Below are positions 7,399-16,234 of a DNA stretch of 64,000 bases, piece after piece. Below the pieces are notes generated by a model, which saw nothing but the letters and a program-made list of their open reading frames with translations, did not search any database and was not told the origin of the DNA. Each line of letters starts with the position of its first letter. Position 1 is the first letter of the stretch. The DNA comes from Acinetobacter sp. ANC 4178 (GTDB taxonomy: Bacteria > Pseudomonadota > Gammaproteobacteria > Pseudomonadales > Moraxellaceae), in NCBI RefSeq assembly GCF_004331175.1, contig NZ_SJOD01000004.1:186001-250000 (forward strand), read 5' to 3'. The translations under genes and the position numbers were made by a program.

Positions 7399-7857
7399 AA
7401 TAGATCAACCATATTTTGGGAGGCCATTATTATAACCTGAGCTAGTTAGAAAATGAGAGCGTTGGAATTTAAACGTAATTAACATAGAAAATTACAGCTT
7501 ATCTTCTTATTTACAACAGTGCTGATCCATAAACTACAGAATCATATAGATAGACAAGCACAGCAAAGTTATAGCTTTAATCGCTGGCCATAATTTCAAA
7601 TTTCCGCAACCTATAATATGCGGGTAATGCATTCACATTTCGGCATAACGAATATTATGTTACTTAAGGTACTCGGCATCATGAATATAATTTTGTAGAT
7701 TCATGATGCCGAGCTGTAGCAACAACTGCGTTGTGAAGGCTACAGTCTTGGATACGTTATTTAACATAATATATATTATACGAAATCAATATAATCTGAC
7801 TATACAAAGTATGGAGCTGTACGATCTTGTTTGAACAAGATCGCCGTACATCATATT
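7399..7857. other. Intergenic region with structured repeat
   Basis: About 460 bases without a gene. It holds copy 2 of the two-hairpin repeat (7651-7770) and a separate hairpin, GATCTTG-TTTGAA-CAAGATC (7823-7842), flanked by GTAC on both sides. The latter lies just beyond the stop of the hydrolase gene and could end its transcript, although it lacks a T-run. Confidence 0.6.
7651..7770. repeat. Two-hairpin repeat, copy 2, with outer inverted repeats
   Basis: Stem 1 is a perfect 15-bp hairpin, CTCGGCATCATGAAT (7672-7686) with ATTCATGATGCCGAG (7699-7713). Stem 2 pairs TGTAGC and ACAAC (7715-7726) with GTTGT and GCTACA (7730-7744). Outside lie ATATTATGTTA (about 7651) and TTAACATAATAT (about 7759), complementary to each other. 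The layout fits a miniature element or a folded RNA. Confidence 0.6.
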
Positions 7858-8622
7858 TTATGATTTAAGAAAGCTTTGTATCTCAAGCAGCACTTCATCT
7901 GTTTTCTCAGCATGCAACCAATGTCCAGCATTCAAAACCTCTTTTATTTCAGCAATTGGAAACTGTCTCTGAATTGCCTCAAAATGCTCTGGTTTATGAA
8001 TGTATGGAGATAGCCCACCACGTAAGAATAATACTGGCTGTGTATAAGGCTCTATCTCTTGCCAAGATAATATCTCTGCATAATGCGCAAAAATAGCATT
8101 TAAATTAAAACGCCATTTGCCTTGCGTAAATGATTTCAATAAAAATTGAATCACCATATCTTCTCGAATAAATTCCTTCATTATTTCAGTAGCTTGCAAT
8201 CTAGATGATGGTGCAGCGTCCTGTACAGCAAATAATGCTTTAAAAATTTGTTCGTGATGATTTTCTTGATAAGCAAATGGCGTAATATCTAACACAATTA
8301 GGCATACCAGACGATTTTCAGCCTTCTCCGCCACTTTCATACTTATTTTTCCGCCCATAGAGTGTCCAATGAGGGAAAATTTTTGAATCTGTAGATGATC
8401 CAAAGTTTCTAGTACATCCTGCGCCATCAAATCATAGTTCATCTGTTCACTATGCTCAGATAACCCATGATTACGTACATCTAGCTGTATTACTGCACGT
8501 TGATCAAAAGCCCGTGCCAGCATACCAAGGTTACTCAAACTGCCGAATAACCCATGAATGAGTACAACAGGCTCTAATTCGCTTGGGTTTACTGGTTTCT
8601 GTATTTGATGATTAAGGATCAT
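7858..8622 (-). CDS. Alpha/beta hydrolase, YbfF-like esterase
   Basis: A 254-residue alpha/beta hydrolase. The oxyanion-hole region is VVLIHGLFGSLSNLG and the nucleophile elbow is IGHSMGGK. The acid is probably within VLFLRGGLSPYI and the His in LNAGHWLHAEK. This combination and the DVRNHGLSEHS block match YbfF-type thioesterase/esterases, which in vitro act on acyl-CoA and short esters. GGLSPYI replaces the more usual GxxSxYv region with little change. It is monocistronic; the physiological substrate is unknown. Confidence 0.87.
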   Translation of the reverse strand: MILNHQIQKPVNPSELEPVVLIHGLFGSLSNLGMLARAFDQRAVIQLDVRNHGLSEHSEQMNYDLMAQDVLETLDHLQIQKFSLIGHSMGGKISMKVAEKAENRLVCLIVLDITPFAYQENHHEQIFKALFAVQDAAPSSRLQATEIMKEFIREDMVIQFLLKSFTQGKWRFNLNAIFAHYAEILSWQEIEPYTQPVLFLRGGLSPYIHKPEHFEAIQRQFPIAEIKEVLNAGHWLHAEKTDEVLLEIQSFLKS

Positions 8623-8764
8623 AGTGTTTCTATCAGGTATTTTTATATATAGTGGCTTTTTAGTTTTTAAGAATCAATAAATTTGCTTAGGCTATTTATA
8701 AAAATAGCAAAAATCAAAGATAATAGTGATGTATTATCCTGATTTTTTTGCATTTATTTCATTT

Positions 8765-9646
8765 TTATATGCTAGATTTGAAAAAATTAAATGGAATTTT
8801 CAAATAACTAATCCCGTTTTCCTCAGGTTGAGGGAATTGTCCAGCCTGCATATTGATTTGTATGGCAGGTAAAATCAATTTAGGCATGGCTAAAGTTGTA
8901 TCACGTTGATTTCGCATCTGAACAAAAGCTTCTTTTTTAATGCTTTCATTGATATGAATATTATACTTTTTTTGTTCAGCAATACTGGTTTCATAAACAA
9001 AGTGATCACGATGTTCAGGTAAATAGTCGTGGCACAAGAACACTCGCATGTTGCTATCTAAGGCAAACAGCTTTTGCACTGAATCAAATAACGTCGCTGC
9101 GCTACCTTTAGGAAAATCACAGCGTGCTGTACCGTAATCAGGCATAAATAGCGTGTCACCGACGAATACAGCATCGCCAATCACGTAGCTTAGACACGCT
9201 GGCGTATGTCCTGGTGTTGGAATGTTATAAGCGTCAATTTCACCAATTTTGAAATGTTCGCCATCTTTAAATAAATAATCAAATGACCGTGTCACATTAA
9301 AATATTTAGGTGCAAGGTTGTAAATTTCGCTAAAAGTTTCCTGCACAATCGCAATCTTCTCACTAATTGCGACCACTCCCCCCACCTTCTGTTTTAAATA
9401 CTGGGAAGCTGTTAGATGGTCAGCATGGACGTGTGTTTCCAAAATCCAAATTATGCTTAGGCTATTTTGCTGAATATAATCAATCATCTCATCCGCCAAA
9501 GTTGTCTTTGTTGTTGCAGATGCAGCATCATAATTCAGCACACTATCGATAATGGCAGATTGGTGACTATTCGGGTCTGTAACCACATAGCTAAAAGTAT
9601 TGGTTTCTTTATCAAAAAAAGCCTTAACGATTGGTTTTATCAACAC
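8765..9646 (-). CDS. MBL-fold persulfide dioxygenase-like protein (Blh/ETHE1 type)
   Basis: A 293-residue metallo-beta-lactamase-fold protein with the iron-type signature THVHADHLTAS, then PTPGHTPACLSYV and VGDTLFMPDYGTARCDFPKGSA. These are hallmarks of ETHE1/Blh persulfide dioxygenases, which oxidise glutathione persulfide to sulfite in the cytoplasm. It overlaps by 7 bp the gene for the shorter YeeE/YedE protein, forming a three-gene unit. In Agrobacterium and Xylella the like unit is under the sulfide sensor BigR; no ArsR-type gene is seen here. The C-terminal extension after the fold is typical of the Blh form. Confidence 0.88.
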   Translation of the reverse strand: MLIKPIVKAFFDKETNTFSYVVTDPNSHQSAIIDSVLNYDAASATTKTTLADEMIDYIQQNSLSIIWILETHVHADHLTASQYLKQKVGGVVAISEKIAIVQETFSEIYNLAPKYFNVTRSFDYLFKDGEHFKIGEIDAYNIPTPGHTPACLSYVIGDAVFVGDTLFMPDYGTARCDFPKGSAATLFDSVQKLFALDSNMRVFLCHDYLPEHRDHFVYETSIAEQKKYNIHINESIKKEAFVQMRNQRDTTLAMPKLILPAIQINMQAGQFPQPEENGISYLKIPFNFFKSSI

Positions 9647-10071
9647 GATTTCGCTCCCATCGTTTTATTAAATATAATCATACCTATTGCCATAGCAGTA
9701 ATAAAATATAGCGTTTGATAATGTCCTAAACCAATCAAGGTAAGACTTGGTGCGGGACAAATACCTGCTAAGCCCCAACCCATACCAAAAATTGCGCTCC
9801 CTAGAATTAATCTTGAATCAATCTGTGTATTCTTAGGCATTACAATTGGTTCTTTAAAAACCGTTTTTGGGGCTTGTTGTTTAGAGAGTATCTGAAAAGG
9901 AATAAATGCCACCGCAATTGCACCCATCATCACAAATGCCAGACTAGCATCCCAAGTGCCAAAAACATCCAAAAAATTCAGTACTTTTTCTGGATTAGAC
10001 ATTCCTGAAAACATTAAACCAATGGCAAATAGACCACCAAAAATAAAGGCAAATATATTTTTCATGCTCAT
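9640..10071 (-). CDS. YeeE/YedE family sulfur transporter component (short form, DUF6691)
   Basis: A 143-residue membrane protein with about four hydrophobic helices. The family blocks are FGGLFAIGLMFSGMSNPEKVLNFLDVFGTWDASLAFVMMGAI and IFGMGWGLAGICPAP; the Cys in GICPAP is the conserved thiosulfate/sulfide-relay cysteine. It pairs with the next YeeE/YedE gene, overlapping at ATGA, and with the persulfide dioxygenase downstream. The pair corresponds to the two halves of a full-length YeeE and probably moves thiosulfate or another reduced sulfur species. Confidence 0.88.
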   Translation of the reverse strand: MSMKNIFAFIFGGLFAIGLMFSGMSNPEKVLNFLDVFGTWDASLAFVMMGAIAVAFIPFQILSKQQAPKTVFKEPIVMPKNTQIDSRLILGSAIFGMGWGLAGICPAPSLTLIGLGHYQTLYFITAMAIGMIIFNKTMGAKSC

Positions 10072-10481
10072 GCTCCCAAAATATGACGCATTACAAACAC
10101 AGTCACGGCGCCAGCAAGCATAAAGGTTGCTGTTGCTATGAGTGATCGTTTTGATAAACGACTAATCCCACAAATGCCATGACCACTGGTACATCCAGAG
10201 CCGAGTCGCGTACCAAAACCCACCAATAAACCCGCTAAAATCATGATTAACGGTGAGCTATCAATTTGAATGTGTGGTTGTGTAAATGCCCCATAAGCAA
10301 ATGGCACGATAATTAATCCCAATAAGAACCAAACTGCTGGTGTGCTCAATAAGGTTTTGGGACTAAGGACTTGTGAAATCAGGCCGCTAATACCTGCAAT
10401 ACGACCATTGACCCACAAATAACCCACGGCGGATACACCCAGCAGTGTCCCACCGATAAAAGCGGTTAGATAGTCATGCAT
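10068..10481 (-). CDS. YeeE/YedE family sulfur transporter component
   Basis: First gene of the sulfur operon. The open frame extends to 10517, but the product from the inner Met, MHDYLTAFIGGTLLGVSAVGYLWVNGRIAGISG, has the normal family start and is preceded by AGTGGAAC, so 10481 is preferred. The conserved cysteine block is GFGTRLGSGCTSGHGICGISRLSKRSL, the substrate-path signature of YeeE/YedE proteins. It has about four membrane helices. Translation is coupled to the next gene (ATGA overlap). The longer form would add 12 residues without family support. Confidence 0.87.
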   Translation of the reverse strand: MHDYLTAFIGGTLLGVSAVGYLWVNGRIAGISGLISQVLSPKTLLSTPAVWFLLGLIIVPFAYGAFTQPHIQIDSSPLIMILAGLLVGFGTRLGSGCTSGHGICGISRLSKRSLIATATFMLAGAVTVFVMRHILGA

Positions 10482-10608
10482 TTTCTGCGTTCCACTTAAA
10501 ACAATATATGTTTTCATAATATGTTTATTTGTAATTTATTCAAGAGCAATTTTGTATAAATTTCACGCAAACCCACCTTGCGAATTCAGTTAAGACCTTA
10601 TCAACAAA

Positions 10609-11321
10609 TCATTTAGGCAGTTCTTCTAATACTGGATTCAGTTTTAACGTTTCAGCTTGCTCAATTTCAGCAATAAATGCTGCATTCTCCCCATTTGAAG
10701 AATTATCAAAAAAATAAGTACGATCTGTTGCATCAACAGCCTGCATTAACAAATCCATGCTTCTGTAATAACGTTCACGAATTTTGTGTTCAGGAACGCC
10801 ATGCCCTCCCTGACTAACTCTGTATTGCACCCGCGCAATATTAATATCAGGATCGACCGTAGATACAAAGTACAAATAAGTCCGATAACCTTGTTGTTTC
10901 GCTAGTTGTAGAAATTCGACTTTAGAAATGTGTGACATGACCGTTTCAAAGGTAAAACTGATCTTCAAACACAAAAACTCTAACCGAATATAATCAATAA
11001 TACGTGCGCACAGATAAGAGTCGATTGCTTCAGGCTGAAACTGAATACATTGTGCTGAGAGCAATATCGGTTCATGTGGTAATACAGCAATCAACCCAGT
11101 AGAAGATGGTCGTTGTTTTTCTTTTAAAAATTCGATTAATGGTGCTGCAAATAAAGCTGGATGATAAGTATTAAGATTGAGTTGTGCACTTGATTTTAAT
11201 TCAGCTTCAAGCTCATCTGCATTGAAATAAGCATCGATATGTTGGGGCAATAAATAATCTTTGACAGTACTTTTCCCAGAACCATTGGACCAGCAAACAT
11301 ACGGATTCTAGGTTGAGGCAT
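10609..11321 (-). pseudogene. Zeta-toxin-like P-loop ATPase/kinase with frameshift in Walker A
   Basis: ATG 11321 opens MPQPRIRMFAGP and then runs out of frame. Adding one base in the CCAATGG stretch (11282-11291) would give AGPNGSGKSTVKDYLLPQHIDAYFNADELEAEL, the standard start of zeta-toxin-like and AAA_33 kinases: Walker A, then the substrate-side NADE motif. From codon HID onward the frame is clean for over 200 residues, including ISKVEFLQLAKQQGYRTYLYFVST, typical of the family, and R..YRVSQGGHGVP..KIRERYYRS, which carries the arginine motifs. Reading only from 11250 leaves a protein without its P-loop. The gene is probably inactive, or a sequencing error hides an intact one. The upstream 83-residue gene is 3 bp away. 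Confidence 0.75.
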
Positions 11322-11324
11322 AAC

Positions 11325-11576
11325 TTATACAGTTACCTCATGCTTTTTTCGCTTTAATGTCTTTGGTAATTGACCCATTGGTATATAGGCCTGCGAAACA
11401 TCTTTCAGCACAACCTCATGACCATCAATGTTGCGTTGTAGCATTTGATGATCTTTGACATACACCACTTGAGACACGGCGCATGCATGTTGAAATGCAT
11501 GTCGAAATGCATGAGTGGCAAGTTTAGGAATCATTTCGTCATCATACCGACTGACTCTCATTATTGGATACGACAT
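11325..11576 (-). CDS. Small protein of unknown function, partner of the zeta-like gene
   Basis: An 83-residue soluble, charged protein that I do not recognise by family. It has a His/Ala-rich helix (HAFRHAFQHACAVSQ), a middle part VVYVKDHQMLQRNIDGHEVVLKDVS and a basic tail KTLKRKKHEV. Its stop codon is 3 bp from the ATG of the zeta-like kinase, which has a ribosome site inside this gene's end, so the two are one transcript. Small gene first and kinase second is the order of many toxin-antitoxin pairs, so an antitoxin role is possible. An alternative start is Met6. Since the partner is frameshifted, the protein may be without function now. Confidence 0.6.
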   Translation of the reverse strand: MSYPIMRVSRYDDEMIPKLATHAFRHAFQHACAVSQVVYVKDHQMLQRNIDGHEVVLKDVSQAYIPMGQLPKTLKRKKHEVTV

Positions 11577-11665
11577 GAGTTACGTACTCCATCCCTCTAT
11601 CATGTTTGACTTTATATTAACATATTTCATTGAACTGTCTATTTATCACCCATCAATCAATATTG

Positions 11666-12565
11666 CTAAAAATGAATACTTTCCAAATTATCTTCAATAA
11701 CATTTAGCCAAGCTCGAGTCGCTGGGGTCATAGTAACAGTGCTATTCCATGCCATCTTTAAATTCCAATTAATATTTGGCTCTGTAAGTAATGAAATATG
11801 AAACTCTTCACCATTCAGCCGTTCACAATAAGCTTGTGGCAATAATGCAATCCCAACATTTGACTCGACCAACTTTGCTATAAAGTCCCATTGGCTACTC
11901 CGACAAGCCACTTTCGGTTCGAAACCCACCGACTGTGCCGCCTGTATAATCACATTGTTTAAAGTAAAGGTATTGGCATACAGCAAAAAGGATTCTTCCT
12001 TGAGTTCAATCAGTTTAATTTCTGATTTTTTGCGCCAATGTGAGTTTTTCTTTGCCAATAGGCAAATCGGAGAGTTAATAATTTCAAAGCCACTCAGCAA
12101 AGGTTTTAGCTCTCCCATGATTACCCCAGCATCAACCTCTTTACGGAAAATCGCCTCTTCGATGCCCGTAGCCCCAACTTCCAAAAAGTTCAGCTCAATA
12201 TGCGGATATTGACTATGAAACTTAGCAATTACGGTACTTAGCATCATGGCTGCCAAAGGTGGTAGACCAATCGTCAGCTTACCTTTTTTCAATCCTCTGA
12301 CTTGTGTCACCGTATCAAAAATACGTTGCTGTTCGTTCAAAATAATTAATGCATGTTCATACACTTGCTGCCCCACATAGGTCAAAGCCACCCCGCGTTT
12401 TCGTCCTGCTGCCCCTTTATGCAACAGCGCGACTCCGAGTTGCTCTTCTAGTCCGCGCATTGCCTTACTAATGGTCGGTTGGGTTAAATTCAACTGTTCA
12501 GCTGCTAAGGTAAAACTCTGCGTCTCAACAAGAGTGACAAAAACTTGCAGACTTTTAATATCCAT
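11666..12565 (-). CDS. LysR family regulator, CidR-like
   Basis: A 299-residue LysR protein: N-terminal winged helix SLQVFVTLVETQSFTLAAEQLNLTQPTISKAMRGLEEQLGVALLHK, a linker helix, then a periplasmic-binding-like effector domain from about residue 90 (GKLTIGLPPLAAMMLSTVIAKF). It is transcribed away from a cidA/lrgA-lrgB pair 77 bp distant, the usual arrangement for CidR-type regulators that respond to overflow metabolites such as acetate in Gram-positives. The ligand in this organism is not known. The spacer is AT-rich; I could not fix a T-N11-A box with confidence. Confidence 0.88.
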   Translation of the reverse strand: MDIKSLQVFVTLVETQSFTLAAEQLNLTQPTISKAMRGLEEQLGVALLHKGAAGRKRGVALTYVGQQVYEHALIILNEQQRIFDTVTQVRGLKKGKLTIGLPPLAAMMLSTVIAKFHSQYPHIELNFLEVGATGIEEAIFRKEVDAGVIMGELKPLLSGFEIINSPICLLAKKNSHWRKKSEIKLIELKEESFLLYANTFTLNNVIIQAAQSVGFEPKVACRSSQWDFIAKLVESNVGIALLPQAYCERLNGEEFHISLLTEPNINWNLKMAWNSTVTMTPATRAWLNVIEDNLESIHF

Positions 12566-12642
12566 AACAAATATTCCATATCTACATAATTATTTTTTTA
12601 TTATTCATAATTCATGCAACAGGTCAATTTTAAAATACTCTC

Positions 12643-13101
12643 ATGTTGTTTAAACCTGTTTGTATCATGTCCTCTCCCTCGACTTCAAAAATGACTCATT
12701 CTCTCAAAGTCATCGTTCAACTTTTATTTTTAATTGGACTTTGGGGGATCAGTTCCTTTATTCAGCAATTCTTTCGTCTTCCACTTTCCGCGGGCGTGAT
12801 TGGACTCATTCTGCTTCTATTTGCCCTGATGTCAGGAGTGATGAAATTAGTGTGGATTAAATTAGGAGCAGATTTTATTCTTGCCGAATTGGTGTTGATG
12901 TTTATTCCCTGCGTCGTGGGCCTAGTCAAATATAAACAACTCTTTCTCACACAAGGCTGGCAGCTCATTCTTGCGGTTGTAATTGGTACCATCTGCGTTA
13001 TGGTGATGACCGCATACAGTGTTCATTTTGGTTTTAAGTTAGAACATAAACTTCAGCAAAAAAACAATCATCATAAAGCTAAATTGGAAGCACATTTATG
13101 A
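12643..13101 (+). CDS. cidA: CidA/LrgA family holin-like membrane protein
   Basis: A small membrane protein of up to 152 residues with four hydrophobic helices: VIVQLLFLIGLWGISSFIQ, GVIGLILLLFALMSG, FILAELVLMFIPCVVGLV and LILAVVIGTICVMVMTAYSV. The PLSAGVIGLILL block and LMFIPCVVGL are the CidA/LrgA signature. Starts at 12643, 12667 and 12691 are all possible; none has a clear ribosome site. It overlaps the next gene by 4 bp (ATGA). The pair is thought to work as a metabolite or murein-hydrolase related export system; in Gram-negatives the role is little studied. Confidence 0.85.
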   Translation: MLFKPVCIMSSPSTSKMTHSLKVIVQLLFLIGLWGISSFIQQFFRLPLSAGVIGLILLLFALMSGVMKLVWIKLGADFILAELVLMFIPCVVGLVKYKQLFLTQGWQLILAVVIGTICVMVMTAYSVHFGFKLEHKLQQKNNHHKAKLEAHL

Positions 13102-13793
13102 ACTTCACGGCGCTAGTCTGTTTCATTGCTACTATTATCGGCTACATCTTGGCGAAAAAACTCTATCGTCGATATCCCTATATGCTGCTGTCCCCTGCCA
13201 TGCTGGTTCCTTTTGTGCTGATTTTAATCTTGTTGGGTTTCCATATCTCCTATGACACCTATATGGCCGATAACCACTGGATTGTCTGGATGCTTGGACC
13301 CGCAACCATCGCCTTTGCTATCCCTATCTATGAATATCGTCAATTGATTCGCGACCATCTGTTTTCGATTGCTCTGGGGATTGTCATTGGAATGAGTGCT
13401 GGTGTAATCAGTGCCTTTTATTTGGCAAAACTGTTTCATTTTGATAGCCAAACCACCTACAGCCTGATGTCACGCTCGATTTCTACCCCCTTTGCGATGG
13501 AACTCACCACGCATATTGGCGGTTCAGTTGAACTGGTGATTTTATTTACCATGATTACCGGGATTGCAGGCGTGTTGTTAGGTGATACTGTTTTACTATT
13601 ATTAAAACTCAACTCCGTATTTGCACAAGGTGCTTCGCTAGGCAATGCAGCACACGGCTTCGGTACCAGTAAAGCCTTTATGCGTCATCATGAGGAAGGT
13701 GTGATTGCTTCCCTAACTATGGTTTTAGCAGGTGTATTTATGGTGATCCTCGGTCCGAGCCTAATTCATCTGATCTTACGTTGCTTAGGCTAA
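13098..13793 (+). CDS. lrgB: LrgB/CidB family membrane protein
   Basis: A 231-residue polytopic protein with six or more hydrophobic helices. The LrgB signature is clear: WMLGPATIAFAIPIYEY, SRSISTPFAMELTTHIGG and NAAHGFGTSKAFM. It pairs with the CidA-like protein and is translationally coupled to it. By family it has been linked to control of lysis in staphylococci and to glycolate/pyruvate transport in plants and Bacillus. The divergent LysR gene is the probable regulator. The next gene (cobS) converges 17 bp away with no clear terminator between. Confidence 0.9.
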   Translation: MNFTALVCFIATIIGYILAKKLYRRYPYMLLSPAMLVPFVLILILLGFHISYDTYMADNHWIVWMLGPATIAFAIPIYEYRQLIRDHLFSIALGIVIGMSAGVISAFYLAKLFHFDSQTTYSLMSRSISTPFAMELTTHIGGSVELVILFTMITGIAGVLLGDTVLLLLKLNSVFAQGASLGNAAHGFGTSKAFMRHHEEGVIASLTMVLAGVFMVILGPSLIHLILRCLG

Positions 13794-13810
13794 TGAGTTG
13801 GTTAAAAAAC

Positions 13811-14569
13811 TTAAAATAAGGTCGTCATTGGTAAATAATTCAGACCGATCACAAATATCAATAAGCAAACCGTTTCACTTAACTCAATACTCGCACCAAT
13901 GGTATCTCCTGTAATGCCTCCTAGACGTTGCAGGAACTTAGCACGCAAATAAAAGAATGTTAGTACCCATGCCAGTCCTGTAAGTAAGCCTATACCGTAA
14001 AAATACAAGACTACACTCAAACTGAGTGCAATCACGCCATATACACGGCGCTTAGGCAAATGCGCTGCAATACTCGACCCTAATCCATTGGAACGGACAT
14101 AGGGTGTGCTCACAAATAAAGCCAAAGGTGAAATTCGTGCAAGTAATGGAAACAGTAATAAAGCCAGTGCTGCTTTCTGCTCTAGCAATACATACAAGGC
14201 AGCCCATTTTAATACACAGACAACAATTAAACTGAGAACCCCAATAGGTCCACAACTCGGGTCTTTCATAATCCGAAGTGTGCGCTCCTTATCTCCAAAA
14301 CCTCCGACCCATGCATCGGCAGTATCCGCCAAACCATCGAGATGTAAGCCACCCGTCAACCAAATCCAAAGCACCAGAATTAAACTTGAGAGTAGAACTG
14401 TAGGTAATCCAGACAACAACAGCGCCACGACATATAAGATCAGCCCTATAATTAGACCCACCAAGGGATAAAATAAAATCGAGTTTGCATTCTGCTTAGC
14501 CGTCGGCATCTCTTTAAGTTGAATTCGTAACGTAGTCAAGAACTGTAAAGCAATCAGAAATGGAGTCAT
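13811..14569 (-). CDS. cobS: Adenosylcobinamide-GDP ribazoletransferase (cobalamin synthase)
   Basis: A 252-residue inner-membrane enzyme that joins adenosylcobinamide-GDP to alpha-ribazole(-phosphate), the last assembly step of cobalamin. The signature GLHLDGLADTADAWVGG is present, followed by the MKDPSCGPIGVL loop and several hydrophobic helices. The start ATG 14569 overlaps the stop of the phosphatase gene as ATGA; the longer frame to 14611 lies inside that gene and has no family support. It is the last gene of the coupled lower-ligand operon. Confidence 0.93.
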   Translation of the reverse strand: MTPFLIALQFLTTLRIQLKEMPTAKQNANSILFYPLVGLIIGLILYVVALLLSGLPTVLLSSLILVLWIWLTGGLHLDGLADTADAWVGGFGDKERTLRIMKDPSCGPIGVLSLIVVCVLKWAALYVLLEQKAALALLLFPLLARISPLALFVSTPYVRSNGLGSSIAAHLPKRRVYGVIALSLSVVLYFYGIGLLTGLAWVLTFFYLRAKFLQRLGGITGDTIGASIELSETVCLLIFVIGLNYLPMTTLF

Positions 14570-15171
14570 GTTAACTCCTTTAAAGCCAGCATCTGTGTAG
14601 CCGCGTCCCAACGAAAAGAATTGAGTTGCCCCAATTCAGCCGACATTTTCAACACATCATCCAAGGGTTGCTGTAACACCATACATTTTAACAGTTTGAT
14701 TACACCGCCATGTGTGACCACCAATGCAGATTGCCAACCATTGAGTTGCATCTGCTGCTGTATGTCCGTTATTGCTGTACTTACTCGGAGATGAAATTGC
14801 TGCATAGTTTCCGCATTGGGAAGTGTGGTCTGCGTTGGTTTTTGCCAGAAGTCTGCCAAAGTTTCAGGAAATTGTTCATATAGCTGTTGTATCGACTGTC
14901 CTTCCCAATCGCCAAAATGCATTTCTTGCAGGTTTTTATCTAAAATAAGCGGTATATCCTGCTCTTTTACAAAGTGTTGCGCGAACATAGAACAACGCTG
15001 CAAGGGTGAGGAAAAGACTACATCCCATTGCTGAGGCAGAGTTTGAGATTGACCTATACTGCTAAGCATCTGTTGCCACCCCTTAGCTGTCAAAGCATCA
15101 TCCAGTGAACCGCGCAGCGTATGACTCAGTTCACTTTCGCCATGTCGTAGTAGATCAATCTTTAAGTGCAT
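14566..15171 (-). CDS. cobC: Histidine phosphatase, alpha-ribazole phosphatase-like
   Basis: A 201-residue protein of the phosphoglycerate-mutase-like superfamily. The catalytic RHG is in IDLLRHGESELSHTLRGS; the second His is in VVTHGGVIKLL. In this operon it is expected to dephosphorylate alpha-ribazole 5'-phosphate or adenosylcobalamin 5'-phosphate. Start ATG 15171 has AGGAAAT at the right distance; nine further codons upstream are less likely. It lies 10 bp after cobT and overlaps cobS by 4 bp. Confidence 0.88.
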   Translation of the reverse strand: MHLKIDLLRHGESELSHTLRGSLDDALTAKGWQQMLSSIGQSQTLPQQWDVVFSSPLQRCSMFAQHFVKEQDIPLILDKNLQEMHFGDWEGQSIQQLYEQFPETLADFWQKPTQTTLPNAETMQQFHLRVSTAITDIQQQMQLNGWQSALVVTHGGVIKLLKCMVLQQPLDDVLKMSAELGQLNSFRWDAATQMLALKELT

Positions 15172-15181
15172 AGCAGATTTC

Positions 15182-16234
15182 CTAAATTTTCTCACCAATC
15201 ACAGCGGCTTCTGCAAATGTCGCCATTTGATTATGTAAATGACATGCCAATTTAATAATCCCAAGTGCTGCACCTGCACCACTGGCTTCACCCAAGCGTA
15301 AATTTAACTTTAAAATTGGCTCTGCGTTTAACTCTTTCAACAAACGTTGATGCCCATATTCGGCAGACTGATGTCCAAACAGCATCCATTCACGTACCGC
15401 TGGGTTCAGTTGGACTGCAATCAGTGCCGCAGCCGTACTAATAAAGCCATCCACCACCATTGGTAAACCTAATTGCGCACAACGGATATATGCACCGACC
15501 ATCGCAGCAATTTCTAAACCACCAACGGCGCATAAGGCTTTGAAAGCATCTTGTTGAACATACTCACGGTGTAATGCTACTGCACGGTCGATCACTTGTT
15601 TTTTATGTGCTAATTGCTCTGCACGAATGCCTGTGCCAACTCCTGTAAGTTGTTCTGCCGCCTCATTGAGTAACATACAAGCCAAAGCAGAAGCCGAACA
15701 GGTATTGCCAATGCCCATTTCACCCGCAACATAGATAGAAGCTTTTTCCTTTACGGCACGTTCGACACTTTGCTTACCCAAATTCATGGCTGCAATACAC
15801 TGTGCTTCCGTCATTGCAGGCTGTTTGGCAAAATTGGCTGTGCCTGGAGCAATACAATGGGTTTCTACGTGTGGATATTGATAGGCTTCTCCCACCGTAC
15901 CGCAGTCAATCACTTGTAAGGTTGCAGCATATTCTTTGGCAATGACACTAATACAGGCACCACCCGTGGTGAAATTGAGCAACATTTGACGGGTCACCGC
16001 TTGAGGATAAGCCGAAATATTCTCTTCCATCACCCCATGATCGCCAGCAAAAATACTAATCCACGGCGCTTGAATATCGGGTTGATCATTATTCTGTAAA
16101 CTCGCCAATACAATTGCGATACGCTCTAACTCAGACAAAGAGCCCGTAGGCTTGGTGAGTTGTAATTGGCGCGCTTCTGCACGTTGTTTTGCTGCATCAT
16201 TCGGTTGTTGACACGCCTCTAACCACCAACTCAT
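15182..16234 (-). CDS. cobT: Nicotinate-nucleotide-dimethylbenzimidazole phosphoribosyltransferase
   Basis: A 350-residue enzyme that moves phosphoribose from nicotinate mononucleotide to the lower-ligand base, giving alpha-ribazole phosphate. Family blocks are KPTGSLSELERIAI, FAGDHGVMEENISAYPQAVT, VAGEMGIGNTCSASAL and LNLRLGEASGAGAALGI, the last holding the catalytic glutamate region. The start ATG 16234 overlaps the cobU stop (ATGA); 14 extra residues are open upstream but lie within cobU. Cytoplasmic dimer. Confidence 0.94.
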   Translation of the reverse strand: MSWWLEACQQPNDAAKQRAEARQLQLTKPTGSLSELERIAIVLASLQNNDQPDIQAPWISIFAGDHGVMEENISAYPQAVTRQMLLNFTTGGACISVIAKEYAATLQVIDCGTVGEAYQYPHVETHCIAPGTANFAKQPAMTEAQCIAAMNLGKQSVERAVKEKASIYVAGEMGIGNTCSASALACMLLNEAAEQLTGVGTGIRAEQLAHKKQVIDRAVALHREYVQQDAFKALCAVGGLEIAAMVGAYIRCAQLGLPMVVDGFISTAAALIAVQLNPAVREWMLFGHQSAEYGHQRLLKELNAEPILKLNLRLGEASGAGAALGIIKLACHLHNQMATFAEAAVIGEKI

